A DNA stretch of 64,000 nt from Marinomonas profundi. GTDB lineage: Bacteria; Pseudomonadota; Gammaproteobacteria; Pseudomonadales; Marinomonadaceae. Positions within the stretch are counted from its first letter, which is position 1. Each line of letters opens with the position of its first letter. The DNA lies in NCBI RefSeq assembly GCF_020694005.1, contig NZ_CP073013.1, positions 992,001 through 1,056,000 on the forward strand, written 5' to 3'. The notes under the pieces were generated by a model. That model saw only the letters and a list, made by a program, of their open reading frames with translations. It ran no database searches and was not told the origin of the DNA. Shown in pieces: positions 42,227-50,853 of the stretch. The translations under genes were made by a program, and so were the position numbers.

Positions 42227-43069
42227 ATGCTCAGCTATCGCCATATTTATCATGCAGGCAACCACGCTGATATTTTAAAACATTTGACAGTCAGTCAAAT
42301 ATGTCGCCATTTTATAAAAAAAGACGCGCCTTTTTTCTATTTGGATACCCACGCTGGCATTGGTCAATACTCGTTAAACTCTGAACAGGCGCAAAAGAAC
42401 AAAGAGTTTCAGTCCGGTATTGCACGGCTATTTACCGCAGACAACCTTCCTGAACCATTGGAAGAGCTGCTCGACATCGTCCGAGAAATGAACCCAGCGG
42501 AAGCATTAGACTTCTATCCTGGCAGCCCAAAAATTGTCGATTACTACCTTCGTCAAAAAGACAAACTACACTTATGCGAGCTGCACCCAAACGATTACCC
42601 AACACTGGCGGCACTGTTCCCCAATAAACGCAAAGCCAACGTCGTCAAAGAAAATGGTTTTGCCGCGGTGAAAGCCATGCTACCACCGCCACAAAAGCGC
42701 GGTTTTGTCCTAATGGATCCGCCTTACGAAGTAAAAAAAGATTACCAATACGTGGTTCAAGCATTGGAAGATGGCTACAAACGCTTCCCTCAAGGCACTT
42801 ATGCCATTTGGTATCCCGTATTAAATCGCCAGCAAGCCAACGAGTTATTAAGATCCGTTAAGGCAACCCATATTCGTAATGTACTGTTAGTTGAACTTTG
42901 CATTAGAAACACAGAACAAGAGCGCGGCATGGCAGGAAGCGGTATGATAATCGTCAATCCACCTTGGACGTTGGAAAAAGAAGCCAAGGAATGTTTACCC
43001 GTGCTAAGCAAATTACTAGCAGAAGATAATGAGGCGGGCTACCAAGTCACTTGGATCACCCCAGAATGA
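42227..43069 (+). CDS. rlmJ: 23S rRNA (adenine2030-N6)-methyltransferase
   Basis: This 280-residue SAM enzyme methylates A2030 of 23S rRNA. The family start MLSYRHIYHAGNHADILKH is intact. The SAM region is FFYLDTHAGIGQYSL, and the N6-adenine catalytic motif is VLMDPPYEVKKDY. An AGGA precedes the ATG. The next gene starts 22 bp downstream, so the two are probably co-transcribed. Confidence 0.95.
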   Translation: MLSYRHIYHAGNHADILKHLTVSQICRHFIKKDAPFFYLDTHAGIGQYSLNSEQAQKNKEFQSGIARLFTADNLPEPLEELLDIVREMNPAEALDFYPGSPKIVDYYLRQKDKLHLCELHPNDYPTLAALFPNKRKANVVKENGFAAVKAMLPPPQKRGFVLMDPPYEVKKDYQYVVQALEDGYKRFPQGTYAIWYPVLNRQQANELLRSVKATHIRNVLLVELCIRNTEQERGMAGSGMIIVNPPWTLEKEAKECLPVLSKLLAEDNEAGYQVTWITPE

Positions 43070-43091
43070 TCACCTTATAGAGGAGCGCGTC

Positions 43092-44315
43092 ATGGACACC
43101 CCTTTTGAACTCGCGTTTAAATACATGCCAACGCCTGCTTTCATCATAGAAAGCAGTACTGGCAAGCTGTTGTCGTACAATCGTAATTTTGACATCTTAT
43201 TTGAAAACTTTAATGCGACGCCTTCCGATACATGGGAATCCCTTTGTGAAGACGCCACATCGCCGGAAAACTGGCAACAACTCAACCAAAAAATCCAAAA
43301 TGGCAGCATTGAACGCTGTGAAAGTTTGATTCGTATCGGCGACAAGCTCATCAACATGCAACTTGAAATGCGACACCTTGGGGAGTCCGTACTCGCTTGC
43401 GTTTATAACACCGACCACATGGATCTTTCCGCGGCGGAAAACACCCTACTCAAATTTGCCCTTACGGAATCTTCTGCCGGTTTATGGATATGGGAAACAG
43501 AGTCCGATTTAGTCTCTTGCTCAAAATCCATTGCCACACTCTTAAACTACCCGCTTGATAAAACCCCCCGTTCCACCGCCGAATGGCATACCCTTGTGCA
43601 CCCTGATGATGTCAGAAAACTTGCCAGAGTGGTCAACGAACATGTGGCATTGAACCAAGATTATTACGAAGTAGAGTACCGTATTCTGACGGGCGATCAG
43701 CGTTATTTATGGGTAAAAGAACGTGGCCGCTCTTACACTAAAGGCCCAGATGGTAGCATCAAAAAAGTGATCGGCTTTGTGGTGGATATTAGCCATCAAA
43801 AAGCCCTCGAAGAACATCTGCGCAACCAAGCCACCTTTGACGAGCTAACCGGCCTACTGACACGAGGCGCGGCACTGACGCATTTCAAAAAGCAACTCGG
43901 CTTAGCAAAACGCCAATACACGCCATTGACCATGGCAAAAATCAACCTAGATGCGAATGACCGCTTAAGTAAACTGTCACTAGAGACGCGCAACATCGCC
44001 ATTCAAACCTCGGCGCGTTATATCTATAAAAAAATCAGAGAAGCCGACGTACTGGCCCGCGTTGAGCCAGACAAGTTATTACTCTTATTGCCGAACACCA
44101 GTGTGCGTGACGCCAAAACGTTACTGAGCCACATCATCAACCCAAAAGAAGATGAAAAAGCGATTCTTTTTGAGGGCAACTCAGACCCTATGGATTTCTG
44201 TATTGGGATCGCCGCCTTCCCGGAAGATGGTGAAACCATCGAAGAGCTCGCCTTAAGCGCCAACCAAGCCGCCGAGAACGGCCAAGCGAAGTGCAAACAA
44301 ATCGTCGTTAACTGA
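43092..44315 (+). CDS. PAS-PAS-GGDEF protein with degenerate GGDEF
   Basis: The 407-residue sensor has an N-terminal PAS-like region (about residues 1-115), a PAS_3 domain with PAC (about 120-240, YRILTGDQRYLWVKERGRSY) and a diguanylate-cyclase fold (from FDELTGLLTRGAAL). The signature is lost: where GG(D/E)EF should be, the sequence reads ARVEPDKLLLLLP. It is therefore unlikely to make c-di-GMP and may act as a receptor or by protein contact. GAGGAG lies 6 bases before ATG 43092. No membrane segment is seen. It follows rlmJ closely. Confidence 0.85.
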   Translation: MDTPFELAFKYMPTPAFIIESSTGKLLSYNRNFDILFENFNATPSDTWESLCEDATSPENWQQLNQKIQNGSIERCESLIRIGDKLINMQLEMRHLGESVLACVYNTDHMDLSAAENTLLKFALTESSAGLWIWETESDLVSCSKSIATLLNYPLDKTPRSTAEWHTLVHPDDVRKLARVVNEHVALNQDYYEVEYRILTGDQRYLWVKERGRSYTKGPDGSIKKVIGFVVDISHQKALEEHLRNQATFDELTGLLTRGAALTHFKKQLGLAKRQYTPLTMAKINLDANDRLSKLSLETRNIAIQTSARYIYKKIREADVLARVEPDKLLLLLPNTSVRDAKTLLSHIINPKEDEKAILFEGNSDPMDFCIGIAAFPEDGETIEELALSANQAAENGQAKCKQIVVN

Positions 44316-44331
44316 ACATAATCAACCCACA

Positions 44332-44358
44332 AAAAACGCCACACAAGGTGGCGTTTTT
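44332..44358 (+). terminator. Terminator between the PAS-GGDEF gene and folA
   Basis: AAAAACGCCAC pairs with GTGGCGTTTTT around ACAAG, an 11-bp perfect stem. It serves the plus-strand gene and possibly folA from the other side. Confidence 0.9.
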
Positions 44359-44397
44359 GCTCAAAGCCTCAAAAATCCAAAGCCTCAGCAAGATAAT

Positions 44398-44907
44398 TTA
44401 TTCCGCGCTGCTTCGTTGGTACACAGAAAAACGGTAGTCGTAAGGGTTTGGCCCTTCGGCCGCAAAGGACTCTTCACCCAGTAACGTAAAAGACGGCCAA
44501 TCGACTTCAGGAAAAAACGCATCGCCTGTCACGTCCGCATCCACATGAGTAACGTACAAACGATCCGCCCGCTCAAGCGCCAACTGATAAATTTGCGCGC
44601 CGCCAATCACCATGACTTCTTCTTGACCATTGACCAAGCAAATGTCTTCACCAAGGGAAATCGCCTCTTCTAACGTCGTCACCACATCAATCCCTTCCGC
44701 CTGATACGCAGAATCACGACTGATAACAATATTGCGACGACCGGGTAATGGTTTACCAATCGATTCAAACGTTTTACGCCCCATCACAATCGGCTTGCCC
44801 ATGGTCGCTTGTTTAAAATATTTAAGATCATTCGGCAAATGCCAAGGTAACGAATTATTAATACCGATGGTTCGGTTCGTAGACATAGCAACAATAAGTG
44901 ACAACAT
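44398..44907 (-). CDS. folA: Dihydrofolate reductase
   Basis: This 169-residue NADPH enzyme regenerates tetrahydrofolate. The substrate region is GINNSLPWHLPNDLKYF, whose Asp is the proton-donor residue. MGRKTFESIG binds NADPH, and VIGGAQIYQLAL is the conserved late motif. It is divergent from thyA, whose product (dihydrofolate) is its substrate. Confidence 0.97.
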   Translation of the reverse strand: MLSLIVAMSTNRTIGINNSLPWHLPNDLKYFKQATMGKPIVMGRKTFESIGKPLPGRRNIVISRDSAYQAEGIDVVTTLEEAISLGEDICLVNGQEEVMVIGGAQIYQLALERADRLYVTHVDADVTGDAFFPEVDWPSFTLLGEESFAAEGPNPYDYRFSVYQRSSAE

Positions 44908-44969
44908 AAAACAACCTGCTTAAAAATCTTGGCTCTTCTTTACTCCGGCAATCCAAGAGCAAAGGCTTC

Positions 44970-44978
44970 TGATATAAT
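44970..44978 (+). promoter_or_regulatory. Extended -10 promoter for thyA
   Basis: TGATATAAT is a perfect extended -10 (TGN-TATAAT) with no good -35. The expected start near 44985 gives a ~100-nt leader before thyA. Confidence 0.6.
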
Positions 44979-45088
44979 CAATCGCATTTATTATACCCAT
45001 GACGATCCAGATTGCATTTCTTAACCTGCATGATAGGTTAACCTGCCTGACTGGCGTTCGTCGAGGTGAAAACAAACAAGGCATTTAT

Positions 45089-45940
45089 ATGAAACAATAC
45101 TTAGACCTTTGCCACCGCATCATCAACCAAGGCGAATGGGTCAACAACGAGCGCACTGGCAAACGTTGCCTTACCGTCATTAATGCGGACCTAACTTACG
45201 ACGTCAGCAAAGGCGAGTTTCCGCTTGTTACCACCCGAAAAAGCTACTGGAAATCGGCCATTGCCGAAATCATCGGCTATTTAAGAGGTTACGATAACGC
45301 CGCGGATTTCCGAGCGCTTGGCACCAAAACATGGGACGCCAACGCCAACCAAAACGACGTCTGGCTCAACAACCCTTATCGTAAAGGCGAAGATGACATG
45401 GGGCTTTGTTACGGCGCGATTGGCCGTCACTTCCCCAAACCAGACGGCGGTCATATCGATCTATTAAAGCAAATTATTGATAATCTAAGCCGTGGTGTGG
45501 ATAACCGTGGGGAAATCCTCACTTTTTATCACCCAGGCGCCTTTCACATGGCGTGTCTTCGCCCTTGCATGTACAGCCATCATTTCTCGTTGCTTGGCGA
45601 TACACTGTATTTAAACAGCACCCAACGTAGCTGCGATGTGCCGCTTGGGCTTAACTTCAACATGGTGCAAGTCTATGTGTTGCTTGCCATCGTCGCGCAA
45701 ATTACCGGCAAGAAACCCGGCCAAGCCTTCCATAAAATAGTCAACGCTCACATCTATGAAGACCAGCTAGAACTGATGCGTGACGTGCAACTAAAGCGCG
45801 AGCCTTACCCACTGCCAACCCTCAAAATCAACCCAGAGATCAAATCATTAAAAGACATCGAAACCTGGGTCACCATGGACGACTTTGAGATCGAAGGCTA
45901 CCAATTCCACGAGCCCATCGCCTATCCTTTCTCCGTTTAA
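45089..45940 (+). CDS. thyA: Thymidylate synthase (Vibrio-type, 283 residues)
   Basis: ThyA methylates dUMP to dTMP with methylene-tetrahydrofolate. The catalytic Cys lies in [15 protein letters not shown], and the conserved [13 protein letters not shown] follows. The 283-residue form, longer than the 264 of E. coli, resembles the Vibrio/Shewanella subfamily with [17 protein letters not shown] near the end. ATG 45089 with AAGG upstream is the family start. A longer frame from 44999 overlaps the promoter leader and is not supported. Confidence 0.95.
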   Translation: MKQYLDLCHRIINQGEWVNNERTGKRCLTVINADLTYDVSKGEFPLVTTRKSYWKSAIAEIIGYLRGYDNAADFRALGTKTWDANANQNDVWLNNPYRKGEDDMGLCYGAIGRHFPKPDGGHIDLLKQIIDNLSRGVDNRGEILTFYHPGAFHMACLRPCMYSHHFSLLGDTLYLNSTQRSCDVPLGLNFNMVQVYVLLAIVAQITGKKPGQAFHKIVNAHIYEDQLELMRDVQLKREPYPLPTLKINPEIKSLKDIETWVTMDDFEIEGYQFHEPIAYPFSV

Positions 45941-45969
45941 GCGACTCTCGGTGTCAGCGACTTAAAAGC

Positions 45970-46001
45970 AAAACGGCGAACCATGATGGATTCGCCGTTT
46001 T
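45970..46001. terminator. Bidirectional terminator between thyA and the secretion locus
   Basis: AAAACGGCGAA (45970-45980) pairs with TTCGCCGTTTT (45991-46001), with an additional CCAT/ATGG in the loop. It lies between the convergent ends of thyA and the HlyD gene. Confidence 0.88.
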
Positions 46002-46019
46002 AACAAACACGACACCAAT

Positions 46020-47294
46020 CTACTTTTCGCCAAACGCCTGAGACAATGTCTTGCGTAAAGGTTTTAACAAATAATCCATAACGGTTCGTTTATCCGTCTT
46101 AATCGATACTTGCGCGGTCATACCGGGTAGCATCTCCACTTCGCGTCCGATCGTCGTCACGATAGGCAGCTGCAAAGGCACCACGTGAACACGATAGTAA
46201 ACCTCTTCGCCTTGAGAGGACTCTTCTTTGAGTGTATCGGCACTGACATACACAACTTTCGCTTCTACGCCGCCATAAATAGTGTAATCAAACGGATCTA
46301 AGCGAATATTGGCCGCCAAGCCCCGCTGCACTCTAGAAATATCTTCGGGACGAATTTTAGCCTCCACAATCAACTCATCGTCTATGGGGATGATTTGCAT
46401 GATTTCTTCACCGGCTCTTAACACCCCACCAAGCGTTGTCACGCTGACGTTTTTAATAATGCCAGGCACTTTAGCAATAAAAACGCTGTCTTGAAGCTCT
46501 TGTTGTTTTCTGGCGAGAATCTGTTCACTTTGCCCCAGTTCATCTTCAACTTTTGCCAGCTCTGCACTGGCGTCTTCGAGAAATTGGTTTTTACGATTGA
46601 TCAATTTTGCTTCGGCGGCATTTAATGCTTCTCTGGCCTTCAGCATTTCAGTGCTGCTGACATCGCCCGTTTTATGTAAATTCTTCACAATACCAAGCTC
46701 TTCGTTCGCCAAAGAAACCGAAACGGTTAACGTACGTAGCTCTTCTTTTATCCCAGTTCGACGTTGTTCAAACAATGCGGTTTCCACTTGCGCGGTGTCT
46801 TGATAGCGCCGTAATAAATCGTCAGAGAACACCAAATTATTGTCACCTAAAATCTCCGCTCTAAGGCGTATCGCCTTGGCTTTTAAGGCAAACACACGAG
46901 ACTCTGTTTCTCCTACGGACGCTTTCAGTCTCGTTTGGTCCAGTTGACCAAGCCGCTGACCCGCTTCTACTCGATCCCCCTCGCGCACATTCAGCTCCGC
47001 AATCACGCCACCATCCACCGATTGAATAAGCTGCACTCGACTGCTCGCGATTACCTCGCCTTGAGCCTGAGCCACTTCATCAATATAAAACTGATCCGCC
47101 CACACCACAAAACCAACAAGTGCCACCAACAAAGGCCACACGACCAAGGCGCGCTTTTTTTTATGATAACCAAAGGCCGCATCCGCGGCATGAGCGTCTT
47201 TTAAATCGTCACTTTCCATCCCACTTGCTGGCACAACATGAGGCATCATGGGCTTAGATGGAACGGCATTAGGCGGCACAGAATTAGATGGCAT
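46020..47294 (-). CDS. Type I secretion periplasmic adaptor (HlyD/LapC family)
   Basis: This 424-residue membrane fusion protein bridges the inner-membrane ABC exporter and the TolC-like channel. A Pro-rich cytoplasmic N-terminus precedes one transmembrane helix (ALVVWPLLVALVGFVVWA, about residues 49-66). A biotinyl-lipoyl-like half motif (GGVIAELNVREGDRVEAG), a long alpha-hairpin coiled coil (about 130-270) and the second beta-barrel half (LPGMTAQVSIKTDKRTV) follow. Its ATG overlaps the end of the ABC gene by 11 bp, with GAGG 5 bases upstream. It is the last gene of the adhesin transport set. Confidence 0.93.
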   Translation of the reverse strand: MPSNSVPPNAVPSKPMMPHVVPASGMESDDLKDAHAADAAFGYHKKKRALVVWPLLVALVGFVVWADQFYIDEVAQAQGEVIASSRVQLIQSVDGGVIAELNVREGDRVEAGQRLGQLDQTRLKASVGETESRVFALKAKAIRLRAEILGDNNLVFSDDLLRRYQDTAQVETALFEQRRTGIKEELRTLTVSVSLANEELGIVKNLHKTGDVSSTEMLKAREALNAAEAKLINRKNQFLEDASAELAKVEDELGQSEQILARKQQELQDSVFIAKVPGIIKNVSVTTLGGVLRAGEEIMQIIPIDDELIVEAKIRPEDISRVQRGLAANIRLDPFDYTIYGGVEAKVVYVSADTLKEESSQGEEVYYRVHVVPLQLPIVTTIGREVEMLPGMTAQVSIKTDKRTVMDYLLKPLRKTLSQAFGEK

Positions 47295-49509
47295 TGAAAC
47301 CTCGCTTGCTACGAGTGGATGTCGCTGTAGAAGAAGCCGTCGCCGAAGAAGCCGAGGCAGAAGAAGTCGCAGCAGCCGAACGAGTTGATGTTGATGTTGA
47401 TGTTTTACTGCCCATCAGCGCAGGCAACACAGCAGCAGGCGTGCCATCTCGCACCACCTTACCTTGCTGCATCACCAAAACACGATTCGCAATGTGCGCG
47501 GCCAACATAGGTCGATGCGTCGACACCACCAAAATATCGGTCGGCTTAATGTACTTTTCTAATACTTCCCACACACGTTTTTCGCTGTCGCCATCTAATG
47601 ACGCCGTCGGCTCATCCAACAACCAAATCGTCGGTTTGGCGGTGATAGTCCGCGATAACGCCACCAGTTGGCGCTGCCCACCCGACAAACCTTCGCCGCC
47701 CTCGGAGACCTCTAGCTCCATACCTTTCGGATTGCCTTGGGCAATTTTATCGACACCCAACGCTTTCACCACGTCCATCATTTCGGTATCACTCACCGTG
47801 CCAGATAAAGCCAAATTACTTTTCAGCGTTCCTTTGAAGAGATGCACATTTTGCGGCAGATAACTCACATGCGAGGTAACAAACTGAGGGTCAATTTCCC
47901 ACAAATCCAACGAGCCTAACATCACTCGCCCTTCGCCGGGTCGATACAAACCCGCCAGCACTTTGAGCAAAGTGGATTTACCACAGCCAATCGGCCCCAC
48001 TAAAAGCACTCGATCGCCCGCATTAAAAGACAACGACTCTATGTCCAAATGTTTAACAGGCGAATCGGTATAGGCGAAACGCACACTATCAATCGATACC
48101 GCATCAATCTGCTGTTCCCCCACCAACAAGTGCTGGTCCGGCTTACGCTCCAGCTCCAAGGACAATAGCTGATCCACCATATCCAACGACTGAGAAACCG
48201 ATTGCCACTGCACCAAATACTGGACGCCCTGAGCAATCGGATTAATCACCCGTCCACCCAAAATGCTACACGCAATCATACCGCCCATGGTGAGATTTCC
48301 CGCTTCTACCTGAAACACCCCCACAACGACAGCCGCGACATAAGCAATGGTCGATAAGCTGCCAGTGGTGGCTGTACTTAGCTGGCTAATCGTCTTTTGG
48401 CGCAGCTGATAAGATGCCAACGACTGGGTAATTTGTTCCCATTCATTTGAAAAACGCCATCCAGCGTTATTAGCGCGGATAGACTCCGAACCACGAATTA
48501 CATCAATCAACAGCCCTTGACGCTCGTTAGAACGCATAATTTGTTTCTTAATCAGACTTTTTAAACGAAACTGCGTCACCAAGCCTAATAAAATCGCAAT
48601 GGGAAACAGCAAGGCGTACACCCAGCCGACCACCCCACCAATCATGCTAATAAAGCCAATAAACATAATGGCAAATGGCAGATCAATTAGACCAAACACA
48701 ATCCCCGAGGTAAAAAATTGTCGAACCGATTCAAGTCCATTTACTTGGGCATTTAAGGTGCCTAGGCTATTTGGCTGATTATCTAAACGTAAGTGCAATA
48801 AATGATGAAAAACTTGCTTAGACAAGCGCATATCCACATCCGCCGCCAAACTGTCTAATACCTTGGCGCGCGTACGCTTTAAGAGCCAGTCCAGCAAGAC
48901 GATCCCCATCATGCACACCACCAGCGTTGTCAAGGTAGAATAGGCAAGTGTTGGCACGACACGGTCGTATACTTGCAAGGCAAACAATGAAGTGGCAATA
49001 GCCAACACATTCACAATCACCGTTGCCACCATCACATTACCCAACCATGCTTTGTCTTGGAACAACGCACTTAGAATCAACTTTCTGGCGGTTGGAGCGT
49101 CGGTTTCAGTCTTTTGCCCTGTACTCATTCGCTTTAACCAAAGCACTGAAACATCAGACAAATCACCGCTCGACACCACTCGATCCGCTTGGCCCTCATC
49201 GCTTTGCAGCAAAATGTCATCGCCGTCGTTACTCGCCAACCACCATTGCCCATCAAAGCAAATTAAAGCCGGTAGCTGCCTACGGTCGAAGCGACGCCAA
49301 GCCACTGCCCCGCCTTTAATGCCCTTTATGTTAAAACGATTTAACAACCCTTTTAATTGATCTAACGGCGATAAGCCCTGCAGGTCGTGCGCCGTCAACG
49401 ACGACTCAATATCACCTTTTGAGATACCCAGTCTTAATGCAGTAAATAAGCGATGTACTACCGCGCCACTCAGTGCAATGTGATCTTCGTTGGAATGATG
49501 ACTGCTCAC
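47284..49509 (-). CDS. Type I secretion ABC exporter (LapB/RTX type)
   Basis: This 741-residue inner-membrane exporter powers adhesin secretion. An N-terminal C39-like domain (about residues 1-135) has no catalytic Cys-His pair, as expected for RTX-type exporters that do not cleave a leader. The membrane domain spans about 160-430. The nucleotide-binding domain has Walker A GPIGCGKST, signature LSGGQRQLVALSR and Walker B IWLLDEPTAS. The C-terminal ~40 residues are a low-complexity Ser/Thr/Ala tail. The start is GTG 49509 with AAGGA upstream. It sits between TolC and HlyD genes. Confidence 0.95.
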   Translation of the reverse strand: MSSHHSNEDHIALSGAVVHRLFTALRLGISKGDIESSLTAHDLQGLSPLDQLKGLLNRFNIKGIKGGAVAWRRFDRRQLPALICFDGQWWLASNDGDDILLQSDEGQADRVVSSGDLSDVSVLWLKRMSTGQKTETDAPTARKLILSALFQDKAWLGNVMVATVIVNVLAIATSLFALQVYDRVVPTLAYSTLTTLVVCMMGIVLLDWLLKRTRAKVLDSLAADVDMRLSKQVFHHLLHLRLDNQPNSLGTLNAQVNGLESVRQFFTSGIVFGLIDLPFAIMFIGFISMIGGVVGWVYALLFPIAILLGLVTQFRLKSLIKKQIMRSNERQGLLIDVIRGSESIRANNAGWRFSNEWEQITQSLASYQLRQKTISQLSTATTGSLSTIAYVAAVVVGVFQVEAGNLTMGGMIACSILGGRVINPIAQGVQYLVQWQSVSQSLDMVDQLLSLELERKPDQHLLVGEQQIDAVSIDSVRFAYTDSPVKHLDIESLSFNAGDRVLLVGPIGCGKSTLLKVLAGLYRPGEGRVMLGSLDLWEIDPQFVTSHVSYLPQNVHLFKGTLKSNLALSGTVSDTEMMDVVKALGVDKIAQGNPKGMELEVSEGGEGLSGGQRQLVALSRTITAKPTIWLLDEPTASLDGDSEKRVWEVLEKYIKPTDILVVSTHRPMLAAHIANRVLVMQQGKVVRDGTPAAVLPALMGSKTSTSTSTRSAAATSSASASSATASSTATSTRSKRGFNAI

Positions 49510-49548
49510 CAGCGTATCCTTTTGTACATGGGTTTAATCGCGGCTTTA

Positions 49549-50853
49549 TTAGCGTCGAGTCGACTCAATATCGAGACCGCCAGTCAATGCCGCCAAACTT
49601 AATAAATTCACCAACAAACTGTTTTCAGCTTTGGCTTGCGCTATTTTCTGTTCGGTAATCTCTCGCTGTATGTTCAACACATCCAGCCACTCTTTACGGC
49701 CGCTTTTGTATTGTCTTTGATAAGACGCCAAGGTCGAACTCAACTGCTCAATAGAGGATTGATGAATGTCGATCAAAGACTGCTGTATTTTACGATTTAA
49801 CAACAGGCTGTTTAAACGATTGGTTAATTCAAATTGCGTTACCTCAACGTCCCGCTGTGCTGCTCTGAGCTGAGAATGGGCGGATTGCTCTTGATATCGC
49901 GTAATCATGCCAAGCCCCTCCAGTCCGCCTTCCATCACTAAACTGAGCCGAGAATCGTCCGGATAGGTCGCATTGTCACTGTATTCATGAGAAAACTTTA
50001 AATACAAGGTCGGCATAAAGCTAGCGCGTTTTTGGTAAACATCTTGGATCGCCAAACTGACCAACTGCTCCTTGTATTGCACCTCAGCGCTTTGCTTTAG
50101 CACCTGTTGCTCTATCGTGTCATCGTCTGGCAAACCGTCATACATGGCAGGAAAAATAGGCGACACCGACGTCATTGGCAACTGTGCAAGCGTTTGTAAC
50201 GACATGAGCGCATCACGTAAATCGCCCTGCATCTGAATCTGCTGAACTTTAGCCTGCGTTAAACGTGACGCCGCTAACTGGGTATCGGTTTGCGACGCTA
50301 AACGGCCCTCTTGACGCCGTTGTATTTGCTCTAAAAACGCTTGATGCTGCGCAATATTGTCTTCAATAATCAGCAACTGATCTTGCACACCAACGACATT
50401 CGCATAAGCAATGGCGGTGTCTTCTAACAATTCACGCGTCAATCGCAACTTGTCGATGGTCTCCGCGGATAGATCAATATCAGCATAATCAATGCCGGTA
50501 TCAATACGACCAAACGCCCACAAAGGCTGCTTAACGATAAACGCCCCTTCTTGGTTGCCGTCTCTGTCTTCGCCATAAGATACATCTAAGCTAGGCAACT
50601 TCTCTGCCTTGGCACTTTTCAACAGAGAATCCTTCGATTCAATTTGTGCTTGCTTCCCCATTAACGCAGGATGGCGCTGCAACATCGACATCAGCGCCGT
50701 CGGCAAATCCACTTCGCCCCCTTTTTGACTCAAAGACACAGTGGACAATGACACGCTAGACAATGACAGGGTAGACAAAGCCGCCGAGGCAAAAGTCATT
50801 GAGGAAAGCATAACGCTTAGGGCCACCAAGAATACAATACTATAATGCCTCAT
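49549..50853 (-). CDS. TolC-family outer-membrane channel (LapE-like)
   Basis: This 434-residue outer-membrane factor of the type I system has a signal peptide (residues 1-24, IVFLVALSVMLSSMTFASA), a short Ser/Leu/Val repeat (TLSLSSVSLSTVSLS), and two OEP repeats with long helices and beta-strand stretches (LPSLDVSYGEDRDG, MPTLYLKFSHEY). Its ATG overlaps the sulfotransferase stop by 4 bp, with AAGGA 6 bases upstream, so the two are coupled. It completes a full T1SS with the neighbouring ABC and HlyD genes. Confidence 0.92.
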   Translation of the reverse strand: MRHYSIVFLVALSVMLSSMTFASAALSTLSLSSVSLSTVSLSQKGGEVDLPTALMSMLQRHPALMGKQAQIESKDSLLKSAKAEKLPSLDVSYGEDRDGNQEGAFIVKQPLWAFGRIDTGIDYADIDLSAETIDKLRLTRELLEDTAIAYANVVGVQDQLLIIEDNIAQHQAFLEQIQRRQEGRLASQTDTQLAASRLTQAKVQQIQMQGDLRDALMSLQTLAQLPMTSVSPIFPAMYDGLPDDDTIEQQVLKQSAEVQYKEQLVSLAIQDVYQKRASFMPTLYLKFSHEYSDNATYPDDSRLSLVMEGGLEGLGMITRYQEQSAHSQLRAAQRDVEVTQFELTNRLNSLLLNRKIQQSLIDIHQSSIEQLSSTLASYQRQYKSGRKEWLDVLNIQREITEQKIAQAKAENSLLVNLLSLAALTGGLDIESTRR

